Assembly: GCF_947623445.1 (NCBI RefSeq)
Contig: NC_135243.1
Span: forward strand, 9,054,501-9,118,500
Direction of reading: 5' to 3'
Length of the DNA: 64,000 nt
Source of the DNA: Clavelina lepadiformis
Taxonomy: Eukaryota; Chordata; Ascidiacea; Aplousobranchia; Clavelinidae
The notes beneath the pieces were generated by a model that saw only the letters and a program-made list of their open reading frames with translations, had not been told where the DNA came from and did not search any database. Positions within the stretch are counted from its first letter, which is position 1. Each line of letters begins with the position of its first letter. Of this stretch, positions 32,931 to 47,160 are shown one piece after another. Made by a program: the position numbers and the translations under genes.

Positions 32931-35199
32931 TTTGGAAAAAACATTTCGTTGCCACTTCTTGCATTTCTCGCGCCACCTACCACTTCGGCTGCAAATCGTC
33001 TATAATGGTTCCAGCAACTGGAGGAAAGATTTCAGCTGGTTCTACGATTTTCTTTACCACGAAAAACCTATACCATGATAGCAGCCACATCTGCTATACA
33101 TTTGGCTCACTTGAAACATTTTTATGACTTACTGGCGTGCCGTATTGCCAACGAAAATCAGCAATACAAACAGTTCAAACAGTATTTGCAAAACATGTTG
33201 CTCTCGGAGTTACCCTCCAACATGTAATTGTATTATTCGATTATTCAATTCGCTCGTTAACCGACCGTTGAATGCAATATGTCTCTCGATCCTTATCTGA
33301 CTCCAATTTGCACTCTTCAGAGAGATACCTTTTCATAAAACGAATTTTTCAGAAGTGCAGTGTTCTTCTTCTGTGTAGAAGAAGGTCGGGTCACCGTAAA
33401 TGTGGGGTGACGTATGCTATTTCTAATCGTTTCTCAAGGTTAGCATAACATTCATAAGGTCTAAATTGTTATATTGTCCAAAATATAGTCGTAGTCACAT
33501 CAGAAACAATTTCATCACCATTTCACATCCGAATAGAGCTACCACTTCGATTGAATAATGAATAAGCCAGAAGGGCAAAACAGAAAAGACTGAAGAGACT
33601 AGCCTGCTATTTTAACCAAGCCTAAGCTTTTATATCGATACTCATCGGCCAATCAGCGAAAGACACGTTTTTTGCATTACTACGTATAGATATGTCATTT
33701 TACGTCACCAAAGCTTTTGACCACAAGTACCATCTAAATTCATACACTCTAAATTGCGTATGCTACTTGAAAACACTCATATCTAGGTCAGTATGTCTGT
33801 TTAGCGATACAATGTTTGAATAACAGGATTAACCAAGTATAATACACCTGTCTAAACATTACATTTCATCTAACTGGAGAACACACAATCGCATATTAAA
33901 ATACCAATTATATAACTTGTTACAATTTACTATCACGACCGCCACACAAGTATGGTCGGCTCAGTAGTTAGGTGATTAGGCTAGTGCGCTGAGCTTCCAA
34001 TAATGTCGTCCGTTTTCAGGCGCTCTTTAGCCTATCTAGTGGCGTAACCATTGTTGGTTGCATGTCTATTTTCAAATTTTTCCATCACCCATTACTGATG
34101 AAAATGTAACATTACGAATAATTTTAAATCAGCTAGTGCAGTTTCTTAGCACTGAATTTGATGATGGTACTTAACAGTGACCGCATAAATAAGTTTTGTT
34201 GCACTCTCTATGATAAGAACGTCCGCCAGTGGCGAGAAAGTGTTTATAGAATAAAATTGTTTCCGAGAGGATCTCTTGGGATGTGCACTTTTCTTGTGTT
34301 GCAGACCGTTTCTTTGGGCAATAACTTTGTTTCAAATCAAGATTTATATGTTTTTTCATGCTTGATATTTTCTCCAATCTCGATCCATATGGAGATTTAC
34401 TCAAACTCTTGTTACAATTTACTTTTAAAAGCAGGTTCTTACAGTATTTTATTCGCTAAACATTTTAGAAATGAGTTTCTTCTGCGAAACAACTTTGTTG
34501 TTACTTTAGCGCTTTTGTTATGGAAACAATTTTTCAGTTAGTAAAACAGGAAGTTATAGCATAAAGCCAGGAAGTTCTTTGTTTCTATTCCGCGGAAACA
34601 ATACAGCAATAGTAACGACACTGAAGAACGATTTACTGTAGTTTGCTGGTACTTGTCCTTAAAGCATAAAGCGCATTGCTTATCACCGCTTTCCAATTAC
34701 CAGACGTTTACGTAGGTATTCGGCTTGGCTTTAGGTTTGGTTCAGGGGCCGTGGCGAGGTTTGGCGCGCCTTACGTTTGCGGGCCTAAAAATTACGGGAG
34801 ACGTAGCAATCAATTCTAGATGGTCCGGGAACATTGAATTTACATGATCTAAAATGCAAAAATTTTTCGCGGCCTAAATTTTGTTCTGTACGGTCTCCAA
34901 GATCTCACAGCCTTCATTTCTTTGTTGCTATGCTTTGCTTTCTTTGTTCTGAGCGCCTAACCTAATAACTCAAAGGTTTGACAGGAAAGAACACAGCGTT
35001 TTCTGTCCTGGCATGATGTTTTCAATCAAGTGACCGTTTAAGCATCAAACTACATGAAAGTAATCTCAAAGAAGGAGGTGAACAATTCACACAGAGGTTC
35101 GATTTATTCAACTTTGCATTTATTGCCACATTCTGTTGAGATTAAAATTTTGTCTTTTAAAATTAGTGCATTCCTATATTAAAGCAGAATAGCGACGTC
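32931..35199. other. Non-genic stretch
   Basis: No gene supported. A plus frame of 127 codons (34158-34541) overlaps a minus frame and shows no known domain. CAGGGGCCGTGGCGAGG at about 34743 resembles a hAT terminus, but no partner end was found. Confidence 0.4.
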
Positions 35200-36310
35200 G
35201 TCATTACGCAGCACTCGTTAATACCTAAACCTCGTCAACATCACAGCTTCGATTTCAAAGAAATGGCCTAATGTTTCAAAACTGAAATATAACATGGAAG
35301 CTGTCGGCGAAATTTGCAATGTTATTTTGTCAGCATGCTACTACTTTATAAAGCTTTTACTGTTATAACGATTACTCCCATGAAGAAATATTTGTGCAGT
35401 CTCATTCTTAATGTTTCTTTACATTGCGTTACGATTTTGGAACCATTTTATACATCAATAGGTGGTATTACTTCTTCCTGCCTCAAATAGATCGCCTTTT
35501 ACAATCCAAACAACATAGCCTTACCTTGTTTTATAGCTCTTTTTGTAACCAAAAATGGGAGAGATTAAATGAAAGAAAAACGGACAGAACTGTTGTGGTG
35601 GTGTGCCGCGTGTAAACAAAAATATCCCGTATAGAATGACTCGAACACACCCGGATCGATTCGTATCACCGCCAAACGATCACATGCTACCAGCATTTGG
35701 AGCCCAATGACATATAGCATGAAGGAAACACTTTTTTGCGTCAGAAATTGTGACAAAAATGAGATTGAGAACCAAATGTCGTTTTGCAAATGACCCCGTC
35801 ACCATGCAGTACAGTACAGTTTGACAAATGTCCTTGTAAGATGTAACCAATAAAGTACAGTTGTTTGTTTCAATTCATAAATATTCTTCCATATAAATGT
35901 AGATTTTATTACTGTCGCAATTCATTCCAACTTCACAAAAAACTAGAATTCATTACGAGGCACAAACCTGCACACAAAAACGTTCACGGCGCTGAGTTAT
36001 CTCAAATTAGACTGAAGGATTATACTGTAGATAAACAAAATTAGAGAAAATCGTGCACACTATTAGACTGAACAAAAAATTGAGTTTGTACAGAATAAGG
36101 AAAACCAATAAAATTGAGAAACTGTAAAAACTTCGCAGTGACACACCAGAGGAAAAAACTTGCCTACTTTAACTACATGCAAGGCCTGGCCTATGAAATG
36201 CATACACCAAAAAACTTATAATCACGATTTTGTTATAGTTATCAAAACAGATACTGAAAATGCATAAAACATGTAGGCAAAGCTGCAGTATATCTCAAAT
36301 GATCTGAAAT
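35200..36310. repeat. Diverged extra copy of the P450 spacer
   Basis: 35200-35370 aligns with 43480-43640 and 35690-36310 with about 45320-45910. Examples are the GAGATTGAGAACCAAA and CATTACGAG-ACACAA landmarks in the same order. A weaker third relative lies near 10730 (ACTCCCAT-AAGAAATATTT). No coding sequence is shared. It looks like an old copy of the spacer that separates the divergent P450s, now without genes of its own. Confidence 0.6.
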
Positions 36311-36645
36311 AATATAATTCTGGTCCTCTAATAAGGTTTTACATGCGAAGCTCGAAATGATAAACAATTTTTTAAAGTGCTACAATGCAGACGTCCAAAT
36401 GCATATTCGTTATCTGTTCTAACATGATTTAGAAGTAGTAGCATTTCCGTAATTCTCGTCCAAATCAACAGAACGATAAAGTTACTGAGAAATCAACTGT
36501 CACAGAAAAACGTCATTCACCAATTTATTTGTAATGTTGGAAGTAATATCTCCATAACATAAAAGTTACTAGAAAAGATAACGATAAAACTTGTATGTCA
36601 TCTCTTCGTACAAATAAAGTCTAGATCGATTAATCAAACAGGTGT

Positions 36646-36651
36646 TTTATT
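36646..36651 (-). promoter_or_regulatory. Possible polyadenylation signal of P450 B
   Basis: TTTATT on the plus strand (AATAAA on the minus strand) about 40 bases after the stop codon of P450 B. Confidence 0.45.
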
Positions 36652-36689
36652 CAGGGCGAAGTGTTCCGTAAATGCGAAAATTAAACGCA

Positions 36690-39600
36690 TTAAATTTCTT
36701 GACAAATAAGTTTGTATGGATAAGGAATGAAGAGACTGCCATTAGAACCATCATTTAACTCAGGGAATTTTGACTCAGGATCAGGCAAAAACTCGAATCT
36801 CTGAATCATCGAAACAAGAAAAATGAATATCTCCATTCGAGCAAGCTGCTCGCCTAGACAATGACGTGGACCAACTGAAAACGGAATGACGTGTTCAGAC
36901 TTGACGAAACTTCCTTTCTCGTCAATGAAACGTTCCGGCTTAAATTTCTCTGGGTCGTTCCAATACTTAGGATCGTTATGTACTGCCCATAGGTTGGGCA
37001 AGACCTAAAAATGTTGATCTTTTATGTAAAAAAACTTTGTTTTGCGATGTTACAAAAGAAAATTGCAACAAATATGCTGTAGTTATCAGTAGCATTCTTC
37101 TGCATCACTCAAAATAAACTACTAACGTTTACATCATCAGATAATGAAAACCTTCATATAAAGTCATGAAATATAATCAGTTATACAACAATAGTTTACT
37201 TCATGTATGTCTTATCAAAACTAAATTATTTTTATACGCAATGAAACATACTTGCATTTTGGGAAAAAACCTTACTTTTTGCATATTCTGTTTTATAATA
37301 TTGTTTAAAAAAATGGGTTTATTGTTACACTTTCCAAAACCTTGTTTTATACCGTGGTGCCTTTAGGTATGAAGTATCCATTTATTTCGGCATCTTGGCT
37401 TGTTTTATGATGAAAGGCGAATGGAGTAAACGTCCTGAATCTCATGATTTCCTGGATAAAAGCGTTTATGTACGGCATGTCTCGTTTATGAGACATTTTC
37501 ACCGAACCCGAGCCTATAAGAAAGAATAAGTTTACGACTCACGTGTCACAAATTTGAATCAAACAAGTTTTTATTTTGTCACATCAATACCCTATTTCTC
37601 AATACCGCTACAAATCAAAGCTTTTTTGACCAGGGTGAGTCGAACTGGCACAGTTGGTCGAGAAAAGGTAGCATGTATATGTTTGAAATAACAGTGTAGT
37701 TGTATCGTTTGTTCTATTAGCTTACCAACTACTTCTCGAATTTCTTCTCGTAGTTTTGCTTGAATCTCAGGATAGTGAAGCAAGCAAATTAAGGACCAGT
37801 TTATAGTGCTTGAAGTTGTTTCTGTTCCTGCCTCAAATATATCTCTTAGGTATCCACGAAGCTGCTCGATCTGTAAAACCATATTAGCAAAAGCAGTTTG
37901 CATAAAAGAATTATGCTAATGGGATATACTCAAATGCAATGCAATCAACCAGTCATAACAAATACATTTAACGAATCTAAAATGTTTTTGTTGACACCTG
38001 TTTCAGCTATAGCTTTGATCGTTACCTTGAAAACAACCCAAAATTGTACACACCTGCCGACGTTGTACACACCGCTTCCCTTGTTACTTATTCAAAATTT
38101 GAAGCTAGTTACCAGTGAACTGCAGGTTACGGTTACTGCCTGCTAGTTACGGTTACTTAACACGTTTAATGGTTATGGCTCGGTTAAATTAGCAGTTTAA
38201 GTGTCTCACCTGTCAAATTACTTACTAATACCTGTTGTAAAATTCAGGGTTTTAAATAGATTTACAAAGAATAATTTAAATTTAGATAGGTTTGTACAAA
38301 TTGAAAGGATTTCGTATGATTTTGAAATATTACCGAAAATACAAATAAATCAGCAGAAGTGCAAAAATTTCTTAATTCTAAATTCGTGTAAATTACATAA
38401 AAATTTTGAAAAATCAAATAAATTTGAACCATTTTATCAAAGTACTAATAAAAATTTAAAACATACCAACTAATTCATAGAAAACGAATTAATGATAATT
38501 GAAATAGATTTCAAAAATTTAAATGGATCTAACCATTGCATATAATCTCTAATTGGCGTTATCGTTTCCTTTGCACATAATATAGTGTCATTATTTGATG
38601 GATAATAATGACTTTTAATATTTAGTTATTGCTAAAACCTTTTCGTGAGTTCTCAATATTTAGATATATATACGAATGATTTTAGGTAAATTTTTAACAT
38701 TTTGTTCATATTTATTTTTCTTTTAATTGAGTTACATTTCTTTTTAAATTAAAATGTTGTTTACTAGGTCATATAAATCTATTTCAATTTGTAAAAACTT
38801 ATCTCAATTTACACTAATTATTGTGAATGTTTTTAATACACCGACTTGTGCAACTGATGTCGAGTGATTTAGCAAGTAAAAAAATTAAACTTCGAATAAG
38901 TAATTCATTAAGTACCTAGATAACCTATTACCAACTGTATGTTTAGAATAGTTTAGTAGCTGAATTATACCTAGCCAGGGGACGGGTGTAGCTAACTTCA
39001 TGATTTGAATAAATAACCGAAAAAGTAAACCGGGAACCGGGAACCGGTCACCAACTTCACGTCGGTAATTTGAGGACATGGGTTACCGTGGTATGTCAAA
39101 GCCACCCATGCGCAAACTTTGTTTTGCGATAACCTTTTTGAAATTGCTTGGTTGCAATGGTTATCTTATAAGGTTCACTCTGGTTTAGAATCAAACTTAA
39201 AAGGTTTAAGTAAGTATAAGTAGATTTTACTTGGATGCAATTCCAAGAGAGCCGTATACAACTGTTCAGTAATAGCAGCGTCAAAGTGTAGCTTACACGG
39301 ATCTCACATAACAGTTTGTTTAATTCGTAAGTATAAATCAGTATTTGGGTTTACTTTAAAACTTTCATCGCTTCCTTCTTTCATGTCCTTTAAAAAGGCG
39401 TCGATAAAATCTCTCAGATTTTCTTTGTCCAAGGTTTTCTCGTGTTCAATGATCACTTCAGTGGTTATATCTGTAATACGATACTCCAATTTGAAATATC
39501 ATAAGAACGCAAGAATATAGTAGTGTAATGGCATTTCGTACTATAATGCACTTGGGTTATTTATCAGATTTGCATGGAAAAGTTACATTCAAGCTATATT

Positions 39601-42600
39601 ATTGTCTCCGCCACCTCTAAAAATTCTTTTCACCCGGTAACATTATTTCGCCGCGCAAGATTAAAAAGCGTGTTTCACCGCGCTGTACATACACATATAC
39701 GCATATGTTACTATAACTTATAATGTACGGTACTTCGCAAATGGTTTTAGTATTTCACAAAAGAACAAAGTTACAGTTGCAACAAAACAATCCCATTACA
39801 TAGGAGATATAACGTTACCAAAACTAAAGCTTGCTTATAATCAATCTTTATTATAAACAATTTTATTTTTCATCATTAGCGTGGTGAGTACGAAGAATAA
39901 AGCTTATGGCTGATAGCAAATGCTAATTAACGGTAAAAAGGGACACTTACTGCCCTTAAAAAGTGCGCAAAACTAATAATGATAATCACTTGCTGATAAC
40001 AACTCTATAGCACAGCCACTAAACTCAAAATTTATTATTTCCATTTTGATACTTAAAGGTCTGAGTTTCTTGTGGAATCAGTATACTTACTGAAGTTCGA
40101 ATAATTTCTTCAATTGTGCCATTAACGTGGTTTGGGATATTCCGACGTTTGGTTTAAGATATACAATGTACCCGTTTGCCTATAGTATTATACATTATAA
40201 CAATCAATTCTTTCCGCACCTGAAAGATACTTGAAGTTCTGCTTCAGGTCTTCATAAAATCGCGAGATTGGGTAAACGTGAATTAATTTGGGTGCAAACA
40301 TAATCATCTGAAGTGCGAAGTTTTCAAATGCGCCATCAAATCTGCTCAAAAATATTATAAACTGGTTATTCAATCTGACAGTCCAGCAAGAGGATATAAT
40401 CATAGCGGTTCACAATTGAACGTTTTCACACCCCATGCGAGATTGAAATTACAAAGTTGCAAATACTTGCAACATTTTAGCCATACGTGCATTACTGATC
40501 TAGTCTTTTCTTAAATGTTTACATGCAAGATTTGAGTTTAATTATTCTGTTTATCCCTTCCGATATTCAAGCGCCTTGGATGAAAATCTGACGTGTTTGA
40601 CACAATTTTGTACCACAATCTTTGCAAAATCTTATTGCTGAAACTGGGGACACGAAAATAAGTTATTGCTGTCTTGATAGTACGGTCTACATAATGAATA
40701 TCGAACAGTTGCATTAACAACTAATCAGCGGATCAAGAATCACTTACACGTCGGTAAATATTTTAACTAAACGGCGTAATGTATCGTCATCGTATTCGTA
40801 TCTTCTTCCCATCACAACACTTGAAATAACATTGCAGGATGACTTTTGCAATAAGTCCTAAAGTAAATCAAGCAAAATAAAAACGTCATCTCAACACATA
40901 TGTACAAGCAAATCGGTAAGTAAGCTAACCTTAATATCAAACGCTTTTCCATTGGTGGCTTGCAAACTTTTCAAAAAGAAAGCGAATTCTTCGTTAATAC
41001 AATTTTCCATACCTTTACTTCCAACTCCAAACCTTATAACAAATAAGCATAGTATTATACTTCAAATTTACGGTGTAGTACAAGTAAAAGAATTTTGTGG
41101 TTTTGTTGCCGGTGAAAAGATTTCTGGATTGCTTGTTAACTAACTTTCTGGCCCTGTTGAATTTGAGTAGACGTGCATGCTTATTTTGAACTGTGATGTG
41201 ATTTAGCATGTGTTGAAAATTGTTAGACCGCATTTCTTGAAACGTGTGGATGAAACAAATTACTGTTGCCTTCTCAGCAAGTCAATATTGAATGATGTGC
41301 ATGACGGAACTGAAGTGTCAAATCCGACAATTTACATTCCTGTGAAACTTAGAGTCAATCAGTAATGAATGGCTTTTTATTTCATTTGAGTTTAGGGGGA
41401 TAAGAATGTTATTTTCATTAACCAGTTCAGTGCGAAAGGAGTGATATTGTCAATCGACCCAAAGATTCATTTTGCTTGAATGTTTGAAAAATGCGATTAA
41501 TTATTTTTGACTCTTTGTATTTCATTGATATATTGACTCTATACTTTATATTCAGAAACAGGCAAATTGTCTCATCTAGAAATTCAGTTTTGGCTCTCTT
41601 TTATCAAGTGTAAATAAATTAATACAACTCATTTCTCATTTGTGTTTGATGAAAACCGGAGGTTAATGCACTTGATTATGTTGAAGCGAAATGGTTACGC
41701 CGTATTCAAGAAAGTCTTAATACCAATAAAATGATTTTAGCGCGACTTCGGTAAATTTTTGCTGTTGATTTCTACGATTGTTCTCTCCGACGATTCCTGT
41801 CATTTACAATCCCGCTAAAGATTTGCTGTTTACTGTTTTAAGTGCTTTGTTTTTCCCTTATCTTTTACGTTACGAGTTTTTTATACCTTTCCCATTCCCA
41901 AATCTTGTTCGAGGAGGACAAAGCTGTTTAATTAACTTTCGGAAGATGATGTATTTTATTTTTAGTCTATTGGTTTATGTTTTTATAATTATCGGTTATG
42001 ATCCTGTTTTAAAGTTGTTTTGTTTATTTTGACGGACTGACGATGCCTATAGATGTATAAGGGAAATATATTTCATTTTTAGACCGCGCAAGTCGACTCT
42101 GGTTTATTTCACTTATTTCACATTTAGTTGTCTCAAATTATAAGCATTAAAAAGGTTTATTGCAAAGCAATCTTGGCAAGCTACTGTTTATCCAAAAATT
42201 TGCTCACCCACGGAGTGTCTTTTGACCAAACTTTCTTTGTGACTTCCATAATGGTCCATAATCTGAAAATGTCAACCCTAATCCATGGGTAAGATTATCC
42301 AATGCTTCAAACGAAGGCCTTCCCGAAAACTTGGTGTTTTGCTTGACGAAGCACTAAAAGCAGAGAAAGTTATTCGAAATGTTATGAAAAAAGTTATGAA
42401 ATTTTCTCGATTTACTTGAAGTTATAAATTTAACAACTTATAGCGTTGAAGACAACTATGGCAATTTCGGACACTTTCTATAGGAACATTGTTTGTTAAT
42501 CATATTACTAACCATGAAAAACCAGATGTTACCATAACACCTCTTCCTTCCTAATCATACACTAAATCAACATGATAAAGCAGAACAACTTTCATTGAAA

Positions 42601-42876
42601 TGAGCCAGATAATAAAAGAGAATTTCTTACTTGGTGAACTGATTCGAAATCGTTTAAAACTACCCAATCCTCTCTTCCCATGCGAACTGATACAACTGGA
42701 CCGTATTTTTTGCACCATCCCTGGATTACTCTTTCGGGCCATTTTCCTAAAAACGGAACCACCCCCAAAATCGGGATTCCTCTTGGTCCTGGTGGGAATT
42801 TTTTGGGACGCCAAAACCAATAATAAACTCCAAGGAAAGTTGCAACAAATAGCGCAGCAGAAGTGAAATTCAACAT
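36690..42876 (-). CDS. CYP2-clan cytochrome P450 (B), nine exons, complete
   Basis: Predicted ER-anchored monooxygenase, paralogue of gene A. Minus-strand exons: 42876-42631, 42353-42208, 41032-40930, 40857-40748, 40374-40220, 39470-39355, 37870-37726, 37513-37353, 37004-36690. Lengths equal those of A except exon 8, which is one codon shorter, giving 498 residues. All junctions are GT-AG with matching phases. The start is the methionine before the anchor (LNFTSAALFVATFLG). An upstream in-frame ATG 51 bases earlier is less likely because A has no equivalent. AGTETT lies in the I helix (exon 7), EIMR is the ExxR, PERF is present, and the haem loop FSVGPRHCLG has its cysteine at 443. Exons 1, 2 and 9 are nearly identical to A in long runs, while introns differ strongly. 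Confidence 0.92.
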
Positions 42877-42929
42877 TCTATGCAAATGTTTTTTTCCACT
42901 AAGTAACTTAAAAGAAATTAGAAACAAAT

Positions 42930-45900
42930 TACCGTGAATTTTTTGTAACGATCAAGTACATATTATATACTGTACTTGACAAACTAATCTGATGGGGTTA
43001 AAGAAGCGATCAGTATTCGCCAGATAAGAGCAAGATTACACAACTATTTTGTCATCGTTATACGGCTATACTAATCTCGAGGCGACTGTCTGCAAACTTA
43101 TGTAACGTAGCGATTACTATGCAGTTGATTTAGGAAATTTTTGCGAAAACAAGTGTTCATATCTGCATAAACAAAATATTTTTGTTGCAAAATGCCTGCA
43201 AACTTTTTTGTAGTAGTACGTTATAGTTAAAGCTTATAAAAATTAGAAAAACAACATTGCGTTTGTTGCTGTTTAAAACAGAAAAACAAAAAAAATATTT
43301 TTCAGAACGGAAAGGAATCACCATATTTTACCCGATAAACTAAAATTACTAAATGTAAATCATATTGTATAAATTGACAACTGACAACAAGCTTTATGTA
43401 TCTGAAGTTTTGATGTATTCTGGCATTGACAGGGATACATTGTATGTAATAGCTCTATGATACTAATAACAGTTTTAATCGTCATTACGCAAGTTCCGTT
43501 CATAATTAAACCTTGTCAACACCACATTCTCTAGCTTAAGCAAATAGCCTAATCTTTAAAACAGGAACTTTGAAGGCTGTAATGAAGTGTATATTGGCGA
43601 TATTTGCAATTTGTGTTTGTTTGTTAACTACTTTTGTTTATATAGCTGCAATTATTTTCGTGTTAGTGTAATAAGACGTAATAACATATCAACGTGTTGG
43701 CCCCAACAACCCATAGTATATAGAAATACAGTAATCTCGATTTACACCACGTTTTGATAGGACTTTATTTAGGAAAACCGTCTCCAATTAAAGCAATTCA
43801 ACATGACATAAACATATATAAGCTATCTTTTTTCCAATACAACGAATAAGAACGAAGTCAGTGATAGTGTACGTAGTTTGTTCAAGGTTGTTTCGAAACA
43901 TCTTAACGTTAAGGATGGAATTAAGCTATACAAAAACGTCATCGATATGGCAAAAATTTGGTAAAACCAATTTTTGAATTTCTAAGGCAAAGAAAAGAAA
44001 CCTTTATCGTTACATTAAACTAAATTTATGAGGTTAACGGTCTTAACGTTAAGTCTCATTGGCACCTTTTTCCCTAAGAGGGAGACTTTTGCAACTAGAT
44101 CTACAGAAAGTCAAATAAATGGTTAACTTTTTTCGTCGAGCGTGCGTCTTGGGTTTCTTTCGCTTTCTAACGAACTGTTTACGGTACATTAACCGAATTT
44201 TCTTTTGCAAAATTAGATTTCTGTGAAGTGTTATCGACAAACAAATTTACAAAATAGTTGCGCAAAGTCTACCAAAGTTTATCTACTGTACTGTAGCAGG
44301 TCGCCGTTGCTGTTCGTTGCATAAAGTAACCATTCAGCTATGAATATGTTATGAGAAAACTGGTTTCTTCAAACGTCGTCATGCAAGATAAACGGTAACT
44401 TTATTTATCTCACTTTGCCAGACTTAAAATAAAAAATTTTCACTTCATGCTGACCTAATTCTGATAACAAAAATAAGTCAAGTTCGTCCACATGAAGGCT
44501 TGAATGAAAATATTGAACACAATTTTAACAAAATAATACTTCAATACCTGATCATGATATCATGCAATACAGTACAGTAATACCCGTTAAGCTTGCATCT
44601 CGATAAAGTAGGCAAAAATTTATTACAAAATCAACATTAAACTTTCTCATAAATTTATTGGTATTTACCGTAAGTAAAACATGATAACTTGTCATGAAAA
44701 AAGCTAATCAAGGAACTTTACTAAAGTTCAAGATTTATTAAACATATCACGAATCATTAACTGATGCATATATTGCGCACATTATTTACAAATGTGTCCG
44801 CCTGTTGCACGTGAAAAAAATTAGACTGCCTTCAGTTGAAGCATCCATCAGGTCTTGGTTACTGATTAGCGCTTTCAGTTGTAGCATAGTTCAGTTTTAT
44901 TTCAGTTTTATTTCAGTTATACTTCAGTATTAGTTACTGTATTTAGAAAACCATAATAATTGCTAAGTTTGCACAAACTGCTCAAATTTAAGTTGCAACC
45001 TCAACCGGGATCTCACCGGTACAATGAAGAAGACTCGACAAATCTATCCTGTCACTTAAATTGACCGGCAATCTAAGTAGGCAATGTAGGTTGAAAAATA
45101 TCGTTCGCGTGACATACAAAAAGCCCTGAAGTGTCGCGGGGCAAAGGTTTCTAGAGCAAAAGTGTACGAGTAACACGTAAAACTGAAAGCAAGCTGCTGT
45201 AAACTAGATAGGAGTCTGAGCGACAAATTTTGTTTGAGTCTGTCGAAATACGAAAACAAGTAGGTCTAAGCGAATACATCCCATATTTTTTTCATGTCAG
45301 CAACAAACTACAAAAATACATCAATATGGTGTCCAATTTGGCTTATTACATCACGCAATAGCTAGAAAATTTTCACTTTCATCAAAAATGTTACAAAAAT
45401 GGGATTGAGAACCAAAATTCGTTTGGCAAATGACCTCGTACCCAATGCAGTAGCTTGTTTCTATTTGCAAATAGACTTCCATATGCTGTAGATGCAGATT
45501 TTGCTACTATTGCAGTTTATTCTAATTTTATCAAAATCTAGAATACATTACGAGACACAAGCTTCAATACCAAAACATTTTAAGAACTGAGTTTAGACTA
45601 AAGTGAACTGAAGGAAAGACAGACGTATGCGATGAAAGGTATTGAACAAAAAATGGTGCATACTGTTAGATAAAAGTCGCAATTACGTTTGTTTAAGAAC
45701 TACCATCATCAGTAAATGTAAAAAAAAGCATTTATAAAATACCCCGGAAAGAAGATTGGATTTTTCTCTTCCTTTGAGCCACATGTGTACTTAATGTTTA
45801 AAATACTGAATAAATATTGATCACGACTTCACTATAAATACTGATAATAATTATCCTGTATGGGAAATACAATACAACACGTTAGCTATAGTTAAAATGA

Positions 45901-46496
45901 TTTGAAATGGTATATTGCTTGTTGTCATAACTTATATTAGGTAACCATGTTTACCCTGTATTTAAACAAAGTCCAAAGGTTAAATTGTGAAATGTAATCG
46001 CGCGTTCCAAAGTACAGAACGAGCATTGACCCACTATTTGTCGGCGTTTGGTCTAGATTAGATCCTATCTATACGTTTACCCGGTTATTTATCTTCTTCC
46101 AAGACATCTAATAAACGCCAACCGTTGACTTTACATGTGCGTTTTAAAATATATTAGTTGTGAAGCAACTTTAACTTTATTTGTTTATCAACAACTTTGT
46201 GGGCCAGTTCGGTGATAAATAAATTAAAACAGTAATAAATTGTAATAATTTATGTTTGGCCTGTTAACAACACTAAGATATTTATGTTGACTGCTGGCTA
46301 GGATTAGCGTCATTTAAAAAATACCTGCATTACGTGGCTATAAGATAAGATGGGAGTTAGATGTTTGACAAGAAAAACAGCAAAACGCAGCAGGTGCAAA
46401 AAGCAAAATAATGTTTAGATAATGGGAGATACATATAGCTGAACTTGACACATTGAGACTTAGATAAATAATAATCAGTGTTAAGGTTAAGAAGCG
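42930..46496. other. Spacer between divergent P450s B and E
   Basis: Contains the sequence duplicated at 35200-36310 (see that entry) and weak similarity to the A-C spacer around 43200-43640. No exon or RNA gene is supported; frames are short and without motifs. Promoters of B and E must lie here, but no TATA box is convincing. Confidence 0.45.
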
Positions 46497-47160
46497 GGCA
46501 TCTCCAATAAAGACTTCTTATCAGCATAGATGCTGTAAAACAACCAGGGAATGTACTAAAAGGAGTTTTCACACAAAGTTATTCAGAGCGTGTTTCCAAA
46601 TATCAAACGACAGTAGAAGTGTTTATCAAAAACCAAATTCATTAACTTCAATCAATAATTAACTAGAAAACACTTTTGCTAGAAATGATGTAATATTGTA
46701 ATGGTATTAAAGAATACCACCCAGACCGTTGCATGTTAACATAGTTTGAAACGTTATCTGAAATTCTATATCCATGTTCAAGTTATAGTAGGTTTTTATA
46801 AAATTTAAGTTGGCATTTTTTACAATTTTTGATTATTATTTTTCAGCTCATAAGTCCTACCCCTCCGGGACCAATGAGCCAGAGGTATGGCACCTATAAT
46901 CCATTTAAGCTTAACATATCTTGTCCTATTCTATTCTTTATTTGCTTTGCTTATTTCCTGTAAAACTTTACTACTTCAAAGCTATCTTCGGAATTACATT
47001 CAACATAGTTGTAGTTTTATCTGAAATTTCTGTTCATTCTGTAACACGAGTTTTTTTTCTTCTGTAATTCGAGTGCGTATACCGAAATGTGTAATTACTA
47101 CAAGACCATCACAATAATTTGCTACGTATTTGTTGTAGTCTACAACAAAAGTTACATAGA
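46497..47160 (+). promoter_or_regulatory. 5' flank of P450 E
   Basis: Aligns with the flank of orphan exon D (20427-21396), minus about 320 bases, and in part with the flank of C. It ends in the shared CAAGACCATCACAATAATTT segment, bounded by CTACAAGA and a one-mismatch partner TGTTGTAG. Conservation between the paralogues suggests it contains the promoter and 5' UTR. Confidence 0.55.

Noticed and set aside
33955..34000. tRNA-like A box (GGCTCAGTAGTTAGGTGATT)
   Set aside because: No B box and no cloverleaf could be drawn; at most a SINE or tRNA relic.
34158..34541. 127-codon plus-strand frame as a membrane protein
   Set aside because: Hydrophobic stretches come from T-rich DNA; no family resemblance, and a frame on the opposite strand is also open.
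42876..42927. Upstream ATG at 42927 as the start of P450 B
   Set aside because: It would add 17 residues before the membrane anchor, and the paralogue A has no matching extension.
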